Part shown: in pieces, positions 11,626 through 24,904 of the stretch
Numbering within the stretch: position 1 is the first letter of the stretch
Layout: each line of letters opens with the position of its first letter
Assembly (NCBI GenBank): GCA_028023455.1
Contig: JAQFVV010012434.1
Coordinates: 5,420,264 to 5,484,263, forward strand
DNA: 64,000 nt
Source: Epiperipatus broadwayi
Taxonomy: Eukaryota > Onychophora > Udeonychophora > Euonychophora > Peripatidae
Direction: 5' to 3'
Notes under the pieces: generated by a model
The model's database searches: none
What the model was told of the DNA's origin: nothing
Seen by the model: the letters and a program-made list of their open reading frames with translations, nothing else
Translations under genes and position numbers: made by a program

Positions 11626-14600
11626 CTTTAATATGATTATATAAAAATGTAATTTTTTTTTTTAAGTTTAATTATGATTTATCAAAATCTTAAAGGCAAC
11701 TTATGAATTAATTAATTTTTTTAATTATTATTTATTTTAAATTACTTCTTTGATTCAAAAGCAATTTAAATAGTTTTGTTTTTGTTTGATGTGATAAAAT
11801 ATAAAAAGTACTTTTTTATTTATGTAATCATTAATGTTTTGGGAGGATATACCACATTATAATGTAATGTGATGCTGTAGTTCACAAAATGTTTGTCTAT
11901 AATAATGTCACAGTAATGAGGTGGCCTCAGTCCAAAAATTCACCATAATTTTGCATTGAATAGTATCAATGTAATACTAATGGTTCAGTTTTTTCCCATT
12001 GATTGGAAATCTATTATAATTATAAAAATTAAATGTATTTTACGTTTTTTTATTTAAAATATATCATTTAAAGATTTACATGGCAGAAAATAAAAAATTT
12101 ACATTATTTTAACAAAATCAGAAATGTATTTCATCATTTGTAATAATAAATAAGCAAAAAAAAAATTATTTTGCCATAAATTCTATTCAAACTGAAGGCC
12201 ACATATATGAAAATTATATTTAATGGAATGGGAAAAGGTTAATGTAAATTCTTTTTATAATTCTTGACTTCCATTTTGATCAGCCCAATTTTATTATCTT
12301 TATATATATATATATTAATACAACTAAAAATCTGGAAAAAAAACAATCGTTTAATTACTATTTTTATAAACTGAAAAGAAACAAAATGATATTTCCTCAA
12401 TTACATCATCAAAATATTTGAAAAATAAATATTCATTTTAAATATACATATAGAAATGATCAAACAAAATAATAAGAACATTTAAATGTAAATAAGATAG
12501 AAATCTTTTTTTTTTTTTTAAATGTAATTCTAACAAAGATTTTGCAATAATTTTTTTTTGTTGAAATTATACTGGAAAAACAAGATATTTTGCAATAAAT
12601 ATTCCTACTCTTTTGACTTCAAAAAAAAAAGAAAAGATTTGTATTATCTAAAATAAAAAATAAAATAAAAAAGTTTTCATTGGAGAAATAGTCAGATCAT
12701 AAGACTTAAATTATTTAAACAGCTGTCAAAGATCCTGTGACTCAAAAGATAAAAATACCTGTATTAATTCCTAATTAAGAAAAAAAATTCTTAGTTTGGT
12801 TGCATATGTTCTATGTTGCATTGTTTTTTTAGTTATAAGTAAGTGACTATACAATTGTTTTATAGCCAAATCAGCTGGTTTTTTTTTATATTTATAAATA
12901 TTAAAACACTTAAATATATCTATATAAGTGGAATACAATGTATACATGGATAATTATTGGATGAGTAATTGACAAAATTAGTTAAAGAACAAAATACAAT
13001 GTTTTCTACATAAAAAAAAATTTGGCTAAAATTGTTCGTGAGAAAACTTAATATATCTAAATAGACATTTAGAGATAAAGAGTTAAAATACAGGTCTTCA
13101 TTTGCCATACTTGATTTTCTTTGTGAAAAAAAATAGATAAACTCATGGGAAACAATAGCAAATTCCCATAGGAATATGTTTGTAGCATTAACCTAGTATG
13201 GAGGACAATAAAATTATGATAATTTTTCTATATTGATAATAACATACTTGTAAAAGTTTACATATATTTATTTATTAACAACGTAATAATTAAAGTTTTA
13301 AATGAAAATAATAATTACAGCCACAAAATATTTCTTTTTTATCTTTCATTCCCCACTTTTTTAAAGGGGGAGGGGTCAATTTAATATCTTGCTTTTTTCC
13401 CCTCATACTTTTGTCATTATAATTTCACTTTTAAAATTAAAAGCACATTTAGAAAGTGAACAAATATATTTCTTATTAGATCCAAATGCAGTAACCGATA
13501 ATGAAAAATTGACTGTATATTAAATTTTCATCTCATGACTCTGAAAATAACTTTTGGAATGTAATTGTCACAGCAAACAAGTTTACTAGGATTAACTCAT
13601 TAATTTTTATTTGCACTTATACTTGAACCTTTAGTTTTAAATTTAACTTTTGCTTTCAGTTGTAATGATGACCTCAAATATTATATTTTCAAATAACAAG
13701 CACCTTATAATTTCCTATTTTTTAAACAGTATATTATCAATACATTTTAACTTTTTAACAAATTACTATAAATAAAAAATACAATTAATTAACTATATAC
13801 AATAATATTATAATACTAAAAGTAATGAACTTTCAGTCCATTAATTATTTTAATATAATTTTAAGTGCAACCATGAAGCCACATTCTGCAAAATATTAAA
13901 GTAGTTTCCAATAGCAAAAAATAGCTGAAATCATAATTTTACACAAATAATGTATAGCATAAATAATAAAATGATTTTTTGACTATAAATGCATATTTAA
14001 TTCACTATTGTTAGCAATGGTTTTTTTTTTTTTTGTTAAATCTGATGCTTAGTTAATTAAAATATTAGTTCTTGTGCTCTTTATATGCAAATCAGAATTG
14101 TCTACATTCTCCTAATTTCCTCTTGGTTTTTATTTATATGTATGCAATTTTTTTGAAAAGTAAGTTTGGTAGTATAAATATTTAGATAAAATAATACGGT
14201 AATCAGCTAAATTACTACAACTAAACTAATCCAATGGTTTATTGCTTGGGAATTCATAAAATGTTTGAGCATTAAAGTGGCCAAACTGGACCATGATTCA
14301 TATGCATTGAACCTTAGTTTGACACTCTAACACTGCCCCAAACCATGTAGGCCAATTAAAATATTTTATTATTGTTGGCGCTAGTTTAATCTTTGCTCAA
14401 CATTTTTTAACAAAGTTTATTATAAAGGCTTATATATATATTTTACTATGGTAAACAATATTTCCTGATCTATAGCATTATAAAATCTACACATAGACTA
14501 AAATAAATATGTGTGTGTTTACATTATAGTTACTATTAGCAGCCTCATAAATGTCTATGACCATCCTACCTCCAGAAAAAAAATGAGATTTGATAATTAT

Positions 14601-15609
14601 ACAGACAAATATGTGAATTTCAAATACATCCACATATATCACAAGTTCTTCCTTTCATATGTTAGCTTGTCATTTTGTGATGGTGTCTTTTAGATTTTTC
14701 TGCACCAAGTTTTGTTTTAAGATCTTTTAGTTTGGAAAGATACTAATTTGATTGTTTGGGGATACTGTATTCAACAAATTAAAATATAGAATACATTATC
14801 ATAGTGATACATCTACTTTAACCAAATTAGTTGTGTATAGAGTTATTAATCTGTAAAAAAAATATTGTATGGAAAAAAGGGCATAGACTTTCTATCGATA
14901 TATTTTTTAATAAATGATTTATAATAAACTGATAAATACAAAGTAAATATCATAAGATCCTATAGTATGTTATTTAACTTGTTGAATATAATAAATACAT
15001 CTTCATTTATTGATTATGTGAAATCAAATAATAGTAACAGACTTTTTTTAAAAAAAGTATTTTATGATAAATATGAACATGGTATTCCTGCCAAGGTAAA
15101 CTCTGTTTATATTATAAAGATTATCTTAAAGTCACTCAAAAAAAAAGAAGTATATAACTATAGATAGAGACTAAAAAGCTATAACTAGGCAGAATTAAAG
15201 ACTTCCTGAAATAAAAGTCTACTACAAAAGAAATTCAAAGTCAAGTCTTCAAAATGTTTAAAAAATAAACTAATGTGTAGATATATTTGTGGTTCATAGA
15301 TTAATGCATATAGTCAATATAAAACTTGCTCACTACTATATCTTTTTTGGCTTTCATTCTGTTTTTTTTCTTCTGAAACTAGAATGTCCATATTCATAGT
15401 TGAAGGGCTGTAAATGATGGTGATTGGTTATTTCTCCAAGATACCTGCAATGCCATCACTAAATAAATACATGTATCATGTGATGAAAATATTTTATATA
15501 TCTTTATAGAAAACTCACAGTGGAATAAAGTAATACTATTAAATTTTGTTTTACTGAAAAATTTGAAATGATTTAAACTATATATTAGTTGCAAAAATAT
15601 TTTCAAATG
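11626..15609. other. A+T-rich noncoding stretch
   Basis: Roughly 4 kb with no recognisable gene. A segment near 14233-14300 resembles 57350-57420 (shared CAATGGTTTATTGCTTGG-type start and GATTCATAA), so an uncharacterised repeat family lies here. G-rich and T-rich runs occur near 13360 and 14020. Confidence 0.5.
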
Positions 15610-16400
15610 GTTTGCAAGATCTTATAATGGCAGAGAAAGTATTGAAGATGAGCCATATCCACCAAAAACAATTACAAAGAAAATGTGTAGAAAATTGTCC
15701 AAATTCTTATGATTTCTAGAAATGTCTATATGATTCAATGAGAGACTCTGTATGACTTCCAAAAGAAGATTTGAAAAATCAGAAAGTGTATATGTGTTTT
15801 ATGCCTCATTTATTGACAATTAACCAAAAAGACAAGTGGGACACTGCAGAGACATGCAAAAAACTGCAACTATTGATCCAGAAATTAAACTTTATAATGG
15901 ATAATGTGATATGGTCTTTCCAATAGAGTATGAAATGGAGATTTCCAGAAGAAAAACCAAAAAAAAATTGTGATTGTGAATGATCTGAGTCCAAACAATG
16001 CTCACTGTTTTTATTTTTAATTCTAAAGGCATTATTCACTAGAAATATATTGCTGAAGATTAGCAATAAATGCTAACTACTATTAGGATTCCCTGAAACA
16101 TTTATAAGTTAAAATTTGCACAAGCAATCTGACATGACAACCCATAGTGCCAAGTTGGGGGGGGGGGGCATGGTTTTGCTTGAGCATCTGCATATTTTCT
16201 TCTATTGGCTCCTGTTGACTTTTGACTATTTTCAAAAAGTTGGTCATGAAAGGAACAAGCACATTGTAGTTTAATTCAGAATATCCAGAAGTTTGTGATA
16301 AAGTTTCTGTAATTTATTCTAGCAAAGGATTTCAAGAACTGCTTCAAATAATTTTACAGTAATTTCTAGCAGTCTATTGAGCCATAAGGAAGCTATTTTA
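15610..16400 (+). pseudogene. mariner-family transposase relic
   Basis: Conceptual plus-strand pieces follow the order of a mariner (Tc1/mariner superfamily) transposase. Near 15629 the reading GRESIEDEP matches the conserved N-terminal GRES-DEP motif. Near 15995-16035 there are pieces like the TMLTVF...KGIIH strand that precedes the second acidic catalytic residue. Near 16200-16230 is an LAPVDF/LFSKS segment like the LAPCDFFLFPKLK motif. Near 16329 is DFKNCF, like the C-terminal helix. Frameshifts and stops are frequent and a run of 12 G interrupts it (about 16156-16167), so it cannot encode an active enzyme. Terminal inverted repeats were not found. Confidence 0.65.
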
Positions 16401-17082
16401 AATAAACGATAATAAAAACAAAATATAACTAATGTGCCTTATATTTTATTTTATATCAGTCATACCTTTAAAAGAAAGTTTGTATTTATATTTCAAAGGT
16501 TTCTAGATGTCAGGATGTATTACTCTATAGATAATAAACTAATTTATATTTTACAATCTATTTTTACATTTGAGTTAAATGGAATGGCAACACAAATTTG
16601 TTAATATTATAAAGTTAACAATTTTTCTACTTTTTTATATAAATAATAATTCATAGTCTTCTACTTACGTAAATGAAGTATTGAGACATTTTGTTTAAAT
16701 CAAATTTTATGAAAGACAAATTTTCCATCCAAGCACATCTTTACAATCAACTAAATATTTTTAATAGGCAAAAATAAATTCTACAATATTTTATCTGCAT
16801 TTTTGTATAGCATAATACAAGCAAAAATTGAAGACTGTATCGATTTATACATCACATTTTTGAATTTCATTCAATTTATATGCCAAAATTTTTGTATAGA
16901 TTAAAGATTTATAGAAATTTTCTCAATGCCACATAGATAACAAACATACAATTCCAGAAGGCTTTGAATTCACAGCACGTCTTTCAAATGTATAATTTAA
17001 ACCTTTCTTATGATTTAACTATTAGTTATTTTTATTCAATTATTGCTTGTCATCTTATTTTAAATCAAGTATTTTTATATAT
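16401..17082. other. A+T-rich noncoding stretch
   Basis: No feature recognised between the mariner relic and a SINE fragment. Confidence 0.5.
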
Positions 17083-17138
17083 ATATGTCAAAGCATTGAC
17101 CGGGAAGCAAACCCGGGCCTATGCTAACTGCTAGGTGA
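17083..17138 (-). repeat. SINE family 1 fragment
   Basis: On the minus strand it reads GTTAGCATAGGCCCGGGTTT, then a TCCCGGTCAATGCTTTGACA-type end, as in the family 1 SINEs at 9.4 and 58.7 kb. The middle of the tRNA-like head is deleted. It retains the B-box region and a (TA)-rich tail instead of poly(A). Confidence 0.65.
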
Positions 17139-18213
17139 TTTTGTCACAAATTTTCAAACTCAACATTTCAAAAATTTTGTATTGATTGCTTTAAATTTGA
17201 GTGTGAAATAGCTAGTAGAATAAAAAAAATTATAACAATGGGGAATTTGTTGATCAAAAAAGAAAAAATAAGCTTATCTTACATTGAAATCTGTATGGAA
17301 TTACACTTTTTCTAAAAATGTTTATAAAGATTTGTTTATATTTTTATTGGTTTATTATTAATATCTATATTAGGCAACAGCAATATAGAAAATATTAATG
17401 ATAGTTGATCTTAATTGTAGCAATAAACTATGAAGGGGAAAATGTTGAAAATTATGAATTGTATGCTTTGGGAACTATAAAGATTATTATATTTAATAAC
17501 TGTATATGCTTCATATTTCATACTTTAAATAAAACAAGTAAAATCTGTTGTAATATAAATAAAATTCAGACTTATTCCAATTCATGGTTAGGGATTGGAA
17601 AAACTTAAAAAAAAGATTCCGTTTGAAACTCTCCCTCATTAGTCTCTTAGTTAACAATTCCAAATAGGAAGTACTTACATACACTCATTCTTAATAGAAA
17701 TAAAACAATCTGGAATTCATGCTTCTGTTTTTCAGATTTGTGAATTGTTTGTATTTCAAGAATAAATCTTTTATGCCTTCATTGTGAACCAAATTCCACC
17801 AAGAAAAAACAAAAACAACTCACTCCAATTAGGATTATTAATTTCTAGGTATTTATTGACTTTTTTAAAAAACAATTTTTTTTTATAAATATATGTATAA
17901 ATAAATTTATTTATTTATTGTAATAGTGATATTAGCAATTAAACCAATGCACATGCATTTTAAAGATAAATTATAAATGAATACTCTCACTTTTCCAGAC
18001 ACAAGATATAGTTTTTTAGAAAATATGGAATAAATCCACCCATCCTTTTGACCCAAACATATATGTATGGGCAAATCTTAAGCGTATGGAAATGAGAGCA
18101 TGAGGATGTTAAGCAATCACTTTAAATTACATTTATTATGCTTGAATAAATGACACTTGTGAAATTTTTACAATTTACGATACGTCATTCTTTAGTTGAA
18201 ATTAAACATATAT

Positions 18214-18346
18214 AATGACATATTATTTTATATAGCGCTATGTTTTTATACTGTAATATATGTTTAAAGCACATGTGCACTGTCTTAATCACTAATATCA
18301 CTATTACAGTATAAAAACATAGCGCTATATAAAATAATATCTCATT
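18214..18346. mobile_element. MITE with 44-bp near-perfect terminal inverted repeats
   Basis: The left arm (18214-18258) and right arm (18302-18346) are inverted copies with about one mismatch. They include the palindromic core TATAGCGCTATG and TTTTTATACTGTAATA. The loop is about 43 nt. The total length of about 133 bp and absence of coding fit a miniature inverted-repeat element. The near-identity of the arms implies a recent origin or gene conversion. Superfamily not assigned. Confidence 0.75.
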
Positions 18347-18962
18347 ATTTATTTATTATAATAGATCAAAGATCTTTAAAATTTATTCTGATAATAGAAG
18401 TTTTTGAATAATAGAATTCTGATTAAGGGTATTTTTACCTTTAATAAACTTAATAAATGCTAATTATATGATTGGAAAGAGATTTTTCTTTATTGCATTT
18501 AATACTGTAACATAAAATTTGCAATATCAAAGTGTAGTAAGGCTTTTTTAAAAAAATAAGTAAATAGAAATAATACTGATCCATATATAGTTGTATTAGA
18601 TGAGTAATTTAATTAATTCATAAATTTTGAAATAGATAAATATTATAAGTACACAATATGATTTTTTTTTAATTGTATCAAGATTTGTAAGTACTAATTT
18701 TATTCTGTTTCAAGGTTTACCCTTCAGCAAGCACTTCTGGTAACATAATTAATTGGCCTTGTCTTAATATAGATTAATTATCAGAATTTAAATATGATGA
18801 ATTATATGGAGAAGAATTATTAGATTTAAAATCATTTTTTAAAAATAATTTTTAAACTTTGATTATCGTAATAATGAATTAGCTGAAGCAGAATGAGGGG
18901 TTTTTGGAACAAATTTTATTGTACTTAGGTGAAAAATTATTGTTTGTTTTGTATATGCTTAG

Positions 18963-19028
18963 GAAACGTAATACAAGTTGAGAAATTTTGGTTGTGGCAA
19001 AACACAATTAGCTATCTTCTTCTGTATG
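18963..19028 (+). CDS. Possible small host exon
   Basis: A 66-nt segment is bounded by a strong acceptor (TATATGCTTAG) and a consensus donor (TATG then GTAAGT). Only one of three frames is open; it begins NVIQVEKFWLWQNT and ends in SYLLLY. The length is divisible by three and phases are symmetrical (1-1). A CpG-containing stretch follows the donor to about 19125. No protein family recognised. A+T-rich DNA yields such frames by chance, so confidence is limited. Confidence 0.3.
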
Positions 19029-19759
19029 GTAAGTGGCGGACTCTGAAGGTCAAAGTTCATAGAATTCTCTTTTAGTCGTATCACGCTGCTCGCACCTATA
19101 ATATATTTACTACCGAGCAATAAATCTTTCGAATTTTTTTTTTTGGGGGGGGGGCTATCTTAAAATTTGTTGTTGAATAAAGGTTTCTAGAGATCCTATC
19201 ATATATTTTTAGTAGTATTTTAATAAATAATAATTTTTTTAGGAAAACAAGCAAACTTTCTAAATATAGTTGATATAAATAAAATAATCATACATCATGC
19301 GATCTGAAAGTCACATGACGTTTGAGCATTCAATTGAGTATTTTATTATTATTTAGATCCAAAAACATAATCACTCTTTCATAATCCTCATTTTATAGGA
19401 TATATAGAATATTGTGCTTAATGATTGCGTTTAATAAACTTTAATATCCGTACATTTTTTAATTATTTTTGTCGTTTTTTTTTTTAATAATCAAATTTTG
19501 GTTTGACTATAAAATATATATTATTTCGTTTTATGTGGTCATTCATCGTATTAAATTTCCACAATTTTACAAATAAAAAATAATTGTTTTTCAGTTTTTT
19601 AAATTAAATATCTGAAGGAATTAAAAGGTGTCAAATAAAATGTTTGCATTGAATGTCAAACACTTTGATAAACGGCTACATTATAAATTGTAGGTTTAGT
19701 TTATTTGATGTATAAAGCAGAAGAAATTTGAGAAGAATAAAAACATTTAAAATGTCTAC

Positions 19760-20420
19760 TATAAAAAGTCTAATAACTAGATTTTAAGCTAGATAATCTA
19801 AGTGAAAAGAAATAATGGAAGCAAATACGAAATAGATGACTTCTAAAACAAGATCTTTTAAAAATAGAAATAAAATATAAAAAAGTTTGTAAACTACAGA
19901 TGTTAAACCTGTAAAAAAAAATATTAGATACACATTGACTTTTGACATCATATAAATACATTTTTCAAGAATGACTCATTTGATTTTTCAAACTTTCCAA
20001 AAGTGCAATCATTATTATGATGACATAATTCATCCAGATCAATGTTAGATCTCCTCTTCTTTGATCATCAAACCTTCCAAGCATTGTACAATCAGACCAA
20101 TTCATGATATGATTAAAACAGGATAACTTCAGCCAGATAATTTGTTTTTCAAGTATCATGTCTAATTTAATCACTTATCCACTTGCTCATTTTCATAACT
20201 TGTCTGTTTTTTTATAAAATCATCATACCACAATTCAAAATCATCAATATTTTGCTATTCATTTCCCACCTGGTATTTAACTTTTCACACCCATAGTGCT
20301 TCAATTCTAGTTATTGCAATGCTAAAATAAGTTGTGTTGACTGAAAAGTAGTGGCAAATTGCCATTGTTACTAATCAAGTGTTAATTGACTTTTTAGTAC
20401 TCTTTTGCTTGATTATTCTA
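19760..20420 (-). pseudogene. RTE/BovB-like LINE C-terminal relic
   Basis: The minus-strand frame at 19965-20174 contains FNHIMNWSDC, TMLGRFDDQRRGD and a tryptophan-containing segment (LIWMNYV), then LLESLKNQM. This follows the C-terminal signature of RTE-clade LINEs (YFGHIMRR-D, LMLGKI--RRRG, RW-D, then a leucine-rich tail). Upstream on the minus strand (20175-20420) are broken frames with residues resembling the preceding region. It is a fragment with stops and no complete domain. Confidence 0.6.
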
Positions 20421-20779
20421 TTTATTTTATTGCACAAAATTTAATATGCATAGAAAGTTTTTGTCTGAAGGTTTGTAATAATAACATTTTACTTGTAGTT
20501 AATATGATGGTTATTTCCATCTTCTAAATGAATTGCTAAAAGTTTTTAGAAAAATTCAAAATTCATTTATACTTTATTAAATATATTCAATTGTTATTAT
20601 TAACATAAAGATTAGTATAGAACATAATGTTTTGAAAGGTATTATTTCTATCTCTTCTTCAGATATTGCGACACCATTCTTTAATTTCCATTTATAAAGA
20701 GAGAGAAATCAGAAGAAATCTCATGGATAAGTATATAAAATTTCTATTGATTATTTCTTTTGGAAGAATAGACTTTATA

Positions 20780-20850
20780 ATTAGTTAAAGCATCATTTAA
20801 ATTCAGTATTTATTACTCTATAGGTCACAGTTCAATTCCCATGTTCAACT
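20780..20850 (+). repeat. tRNA-like SINE head
   Basis: TTAGTTAAAGCATCA resembles an A-box and GTTCAATTCCC (about 20830-20840) a B-box, at tRNA-like spacing. It resembles the head at 31.96 kb, so they may share a family. It does not fold convincingly as a tRNA. Confidence 0.4.
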
Positions 20851-23084
20851 ATCACTAATCAAATCAGCAACAATACTTAAGGAGAAAAGAGTTTAAAATT
20901 ATTTGAAACATTATGTTTACATTAACCTATATATTATTACATCAACTGAATGTTTTAACAAGATATAAATAGTTATAATTTTTTTAAGTAGGTTTAATAA
21001 TTGAGTTATATTTTGGAATATAATTACAAATAGATACATAGTGTTATGGATGGAAAGTAAATATCATAGCTTAAAGAATTCTAATCTTCATTTTTAAAGA
21101 TGTATCTCTATGTCTAATAATTAAAATATATAAATAATTATAATCATAAATAGAATACAGAATATGTCTTTACTAAATAATATCAAATTTGAACCTCTGA
21201 TCAGATTCTTTAATATACAAAAGCCAAAATGACAACACAAAATTCTGTTCAAATAGTCTGACCAATTATTTTATTGTTAATTATAGTATTAGTATTATTA
21301 ATTGGAAATTGATTTATTTATTTTTTATTTTTTCATTTAACTACTGAGCTACCTTATTTATTGTATAAAAAAAATGAAAAATTTTAAATTATACAACTTT
21401 TAATGGTATTACAGCTTATTGATTATATTGTATTTAATGGAATTCTTTACAGAATGAAAATGTTTATATTTTTTTCTTAAAAAAAATATGCTTCTATACA
21501 CAGATCTATCTTAAGTAATAATTACAGTACTCAAACGTTTTGGTTTGTTTTTTCTATTTTTTTCTTTTTTTATAGGGTAGAATACCATTAGTTCTGTGCT
21601 TTTCCATCCATAAATGTTTTATGCTTGAAAATATTATTCAATAATAATGACAAAAATGAAAGAAGCATATAAAATATTTTATATTGTAATAATTAAATAC
21701 AATTGCATAATAATTTATTGAAAAATATTGCTCAAAAAAGATTTTACATAAAAAAGCAACTAAATTTATTTTTTATTATCGTTATAATAAATGTTTCTTT
21801 CATACAATATTGCACACTGTTAAATAAAATTAAATTAAATTACAACTTATTGCATAGATTTATTTATGCAGAATACAGTTTCTTCATCATTTTTGTGACA
21901 ACTTCATCAACTCAAAGCTGTATCATGTGATTTATCCCTACTTGATGCAATTTTTATCACATCAAAATTAATTAATCTCTGCTAAATAATGATTTTTTTT
22001 TTTTTAAGAAATTAAATGTCGCTAATAAATTTCTCTTTTTTTTTCTAATCAGACATTTGATAATTCATACAACATATAAATAAAAACATTTTGATTAATT
22101 TTTATTAACAATTCTATTTTTTTCATAAATTGTTTTTTTTTTTTTAAAGTATTTATATATGACTGCCATCAATACTTTTTCTGGCATTATAATGAGTGAC
22201 TTTAGTTAAACATTGTGAATAAAGTATGCAGAACATAACACCATTAAACTGAGATTTTATTTTTATAAATTGGGACAAATATATGTTAATAAAAGAGTTC
22301 ACTTATTATAATTCTTATGCATTACACAGATTATAGACTTTGGCATATTTTTGCATATTATGGTAGCTAGCATAAGTTTTCCAATAATAAAAGTTATTAA
22401 ATTATAGAATGTCAAACTAGCAGAATTCTATTTATATAGAGAGAGTTTTAAAATCTAAAAAAGGCAAATCATATTTAAAATTTCAAAATAAGCAAGCATT
22501 TTTTAGTTAGCTTAGATCACAATCTCTTAGACATGACTTCATTATTTGCTCAATATTGATCAATAACATATCACTAGAATTTTATTTAGAAGTTTCAAAT
22601 TTCTTGCAAGCATACATTTGATGCCATCTACTTCTGAAAAACCTGTTAATGATCATTATTAACTATTTATTAGGATAGATGTTATTTTATCATTTTAAAC
22701 CTAAATATAAACTTAATATAACGATCAATATATCTATTTTTTATTAAATATAACCATGCTTAAAGTTTATATCTATTCTAAAAATGATAGCTTAATAATT
22801 GATTAATATTAATCTATATACTTACCCATAGAAAATATCAAAACATTGAATGCAATTTTAATGCATTGTCAGTGCAGAACACTTTTTTCAAAAGCAAATA
22901 TTATTAATAATCCATTAATATATTTATCTAAAGTAGGTAACATCAAATGTTTGAGTGCAAGAAATTTGGAACAAATAGATCAAATTTTAATACTAATAAT
23001 TATATATACTTATATCAAGCTCCCTTTAGCTATTTACCCCATCTTATACTGCATATACATATGACCACATATATGTGAAAAAGA
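20851..23084. other. A+T-rich noncoding stretch
   Basis: About 2.2 kb with no recognisable gene or bounded repeat. Confidence 0.5.
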
Positions 23085-23145
23085 TAAATTACCTACAAAA
23101 TACATTTTGTGCTGAACCAGCACTCATCAGTTGGTCCAGATCATC
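23085..23145 (-). ncRNA. Degenerate type I hammerhead ribozyme
   Basis: On the minus strand it reads ACCAA, CTGATGA, a perfect 5-bp stem II (GTGCT/AGCAC with loop GGTTC), then AAAA where a hammerhead needs GAAA. Loss of the catalytic G (expected CACGAAA, a CpG-decay site) and a poor stem I mean it should be inactive. Its intact stem II helps reconstruct the ancestral ribozyme: the other copies read CATGAAA, the alternative CpG decay product. It is separated from the rest of its element (24.9-25.1 kb) by an apparent insertion. Confidence 0.65.
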
Positions 23146-23156
23146 CTCCATATATA

Positions 23157-24904
23157 TATATTGAACCGATTTCGAATGTGTTCATTCGAAACACCGGTCT
23201 CTTAGGCAGAGAAGAACATACTCGGAGAGTATGTATGCCCAAACGATAGCTATAAAGTATATAACTAGCATTACATTTCCAGGACATAGCTTCTTCTCAG
23301 CTGTTGAGTTCAACACCAAATCCAAAGCACTTTTTTATTTGTGTATAAACACGGGCGCCAGCTGTTTATTCTAAAAGAATAGATAATGCACTTTGAACAG
23401 TGGCCACTAACTCAACGCCTAAATCCACGACTAGCTCAGCTGTTTGTAATCACTAATAGATTATACTTCATTAGTGGTTAAAAGGAATTGATAAAAGAAT
23501 TTGTTAAAAGAATTGATAAAAAGAATTGACCGACAAATAAAGTTTAATTTTAAAGACAATTTATTAACTAACATTTATTTACTAAATTTAAACATTTTAT
23601 AATTCTAATAAAAACACACGCATATTTTTAAATTAACATTTCTAAACTAGTTTAAATATTCTTGTATATTTTCATAACCGAACACTGGTATTTATCTAAT
23701 TTAACCAAGAATATTGATATAAGGATCACGCACATATTAACTCATGCACACACATAATAATAATAAAGTATTACATAGCATTTGAAATTTAAACACACAT
23801 ATCAATAGTTCATTTATGTATGATATCGAGTTCATATAATTAGACTCTTGGAGGATTCACACGAATTAATGAAATGCAATGGCTATTACAGTATAAACGA
23901 AAATAAGCAAATGTTTTACCTAGGATTTTGAATGTAGATTTAACACTTTGTTTTCTTCTTGTTTGTTGTTTCTTCCAGTATGAATGGTTCCAGTATGAAT
24001 GCTTCCAGCCGGCTGGGACATTTCCTTGATGAGTTTCCTTATTATTCACGATTATTACTATTGGAGACAATTAGATACTGACGGAGATTTTCTAAGTTGT
24101 TACGTTGACATTATTTCACAGGCAGATCTTGCTGTTTTCATCGGACTTTTTAGACTGTGGAAAGGCGTGAATTCCCAAAATCTTCTCAGCACTGCATTTT
24201 GTTTCTGGGTATAATTAACTCAACTGATTCAATTAATTTGTGAACTGCACTCACTCAATTAATTTGTGAACTGATTACTGTCCGATAAAAAAAAGGTCTA
24301 TTTATACCTGCACCTTGTTGTCTTTCTAATATCTCTGGCAAAGATCTGTTGTCAAATTCCAGTGATAATCATTTGATAAATGTGTTTTGGAAGATTGCTT
24401 AATTAGTAATAGCCATGCAATAAAACGTGTTGTTTTATTTTATTAATAGACATTGCCGTGTTTTTAATGATAATCTTCTTTTATTTTGCATACATTTTAT
24501 TTATTTACAAATCGCACATATATACGCACATATATTTTTAATACAATTTACTATTTAGTTTTAACATTATTTTTTCTTTAATTAAACTTGAATGAAAAGA
24601 GATTTGTATGTTTTAACTTTTTAAATTATATTTTTACGAATACTAATAAAAACTCTTTACTTCCTTTTATAACCCTTAGTTTAATTTCTCTAATGAAACA
24701 CCCCTCTCCCCTTCTGATTAATTAATTGTAGCTTTTTTATTTCAAAACTAATGCTAGAAAACTATTTGATTCTTATCCTGTTCTAAAACAAACTGCAATA
24801 AACTCTTCGACGTTTAATTTTATGTTTTTCTTTTATGAACAATTATTTTAATAATATAATTTTAGATAAAATTATATGTGCCTATATCAATATAGGTACA
24901 ATAT
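23157..24904 (-). mobile_element. Candidate LTR-retrotransposon fragment
   Basis: This block is less A+T-rich than its surroundings and lies between two (TA) tracts within an older hammerhead element. On the minus strand TGGCGCCCGT (23351-23360) resembles a tRNA primer-binding site and follows ...AATAAACA by two bases, as at an LTR end. A TATA box (minus TATAAAT, 24300-24306) lies about 940 bp upstream of that end. The right edge reads TGTACCTATATTG on the minus strand, a possible LTR start. If so, one roughly 1.5-kb LTR plus about 200 bp of leader remains. No gag or pol was seen. Two short perfect hairpins occur in the leader: TTCGAATG/CATTCGAA (about 23171-23190) and CATACTC/GAGTATG (23218-23234). 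Confidence 0.35.
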
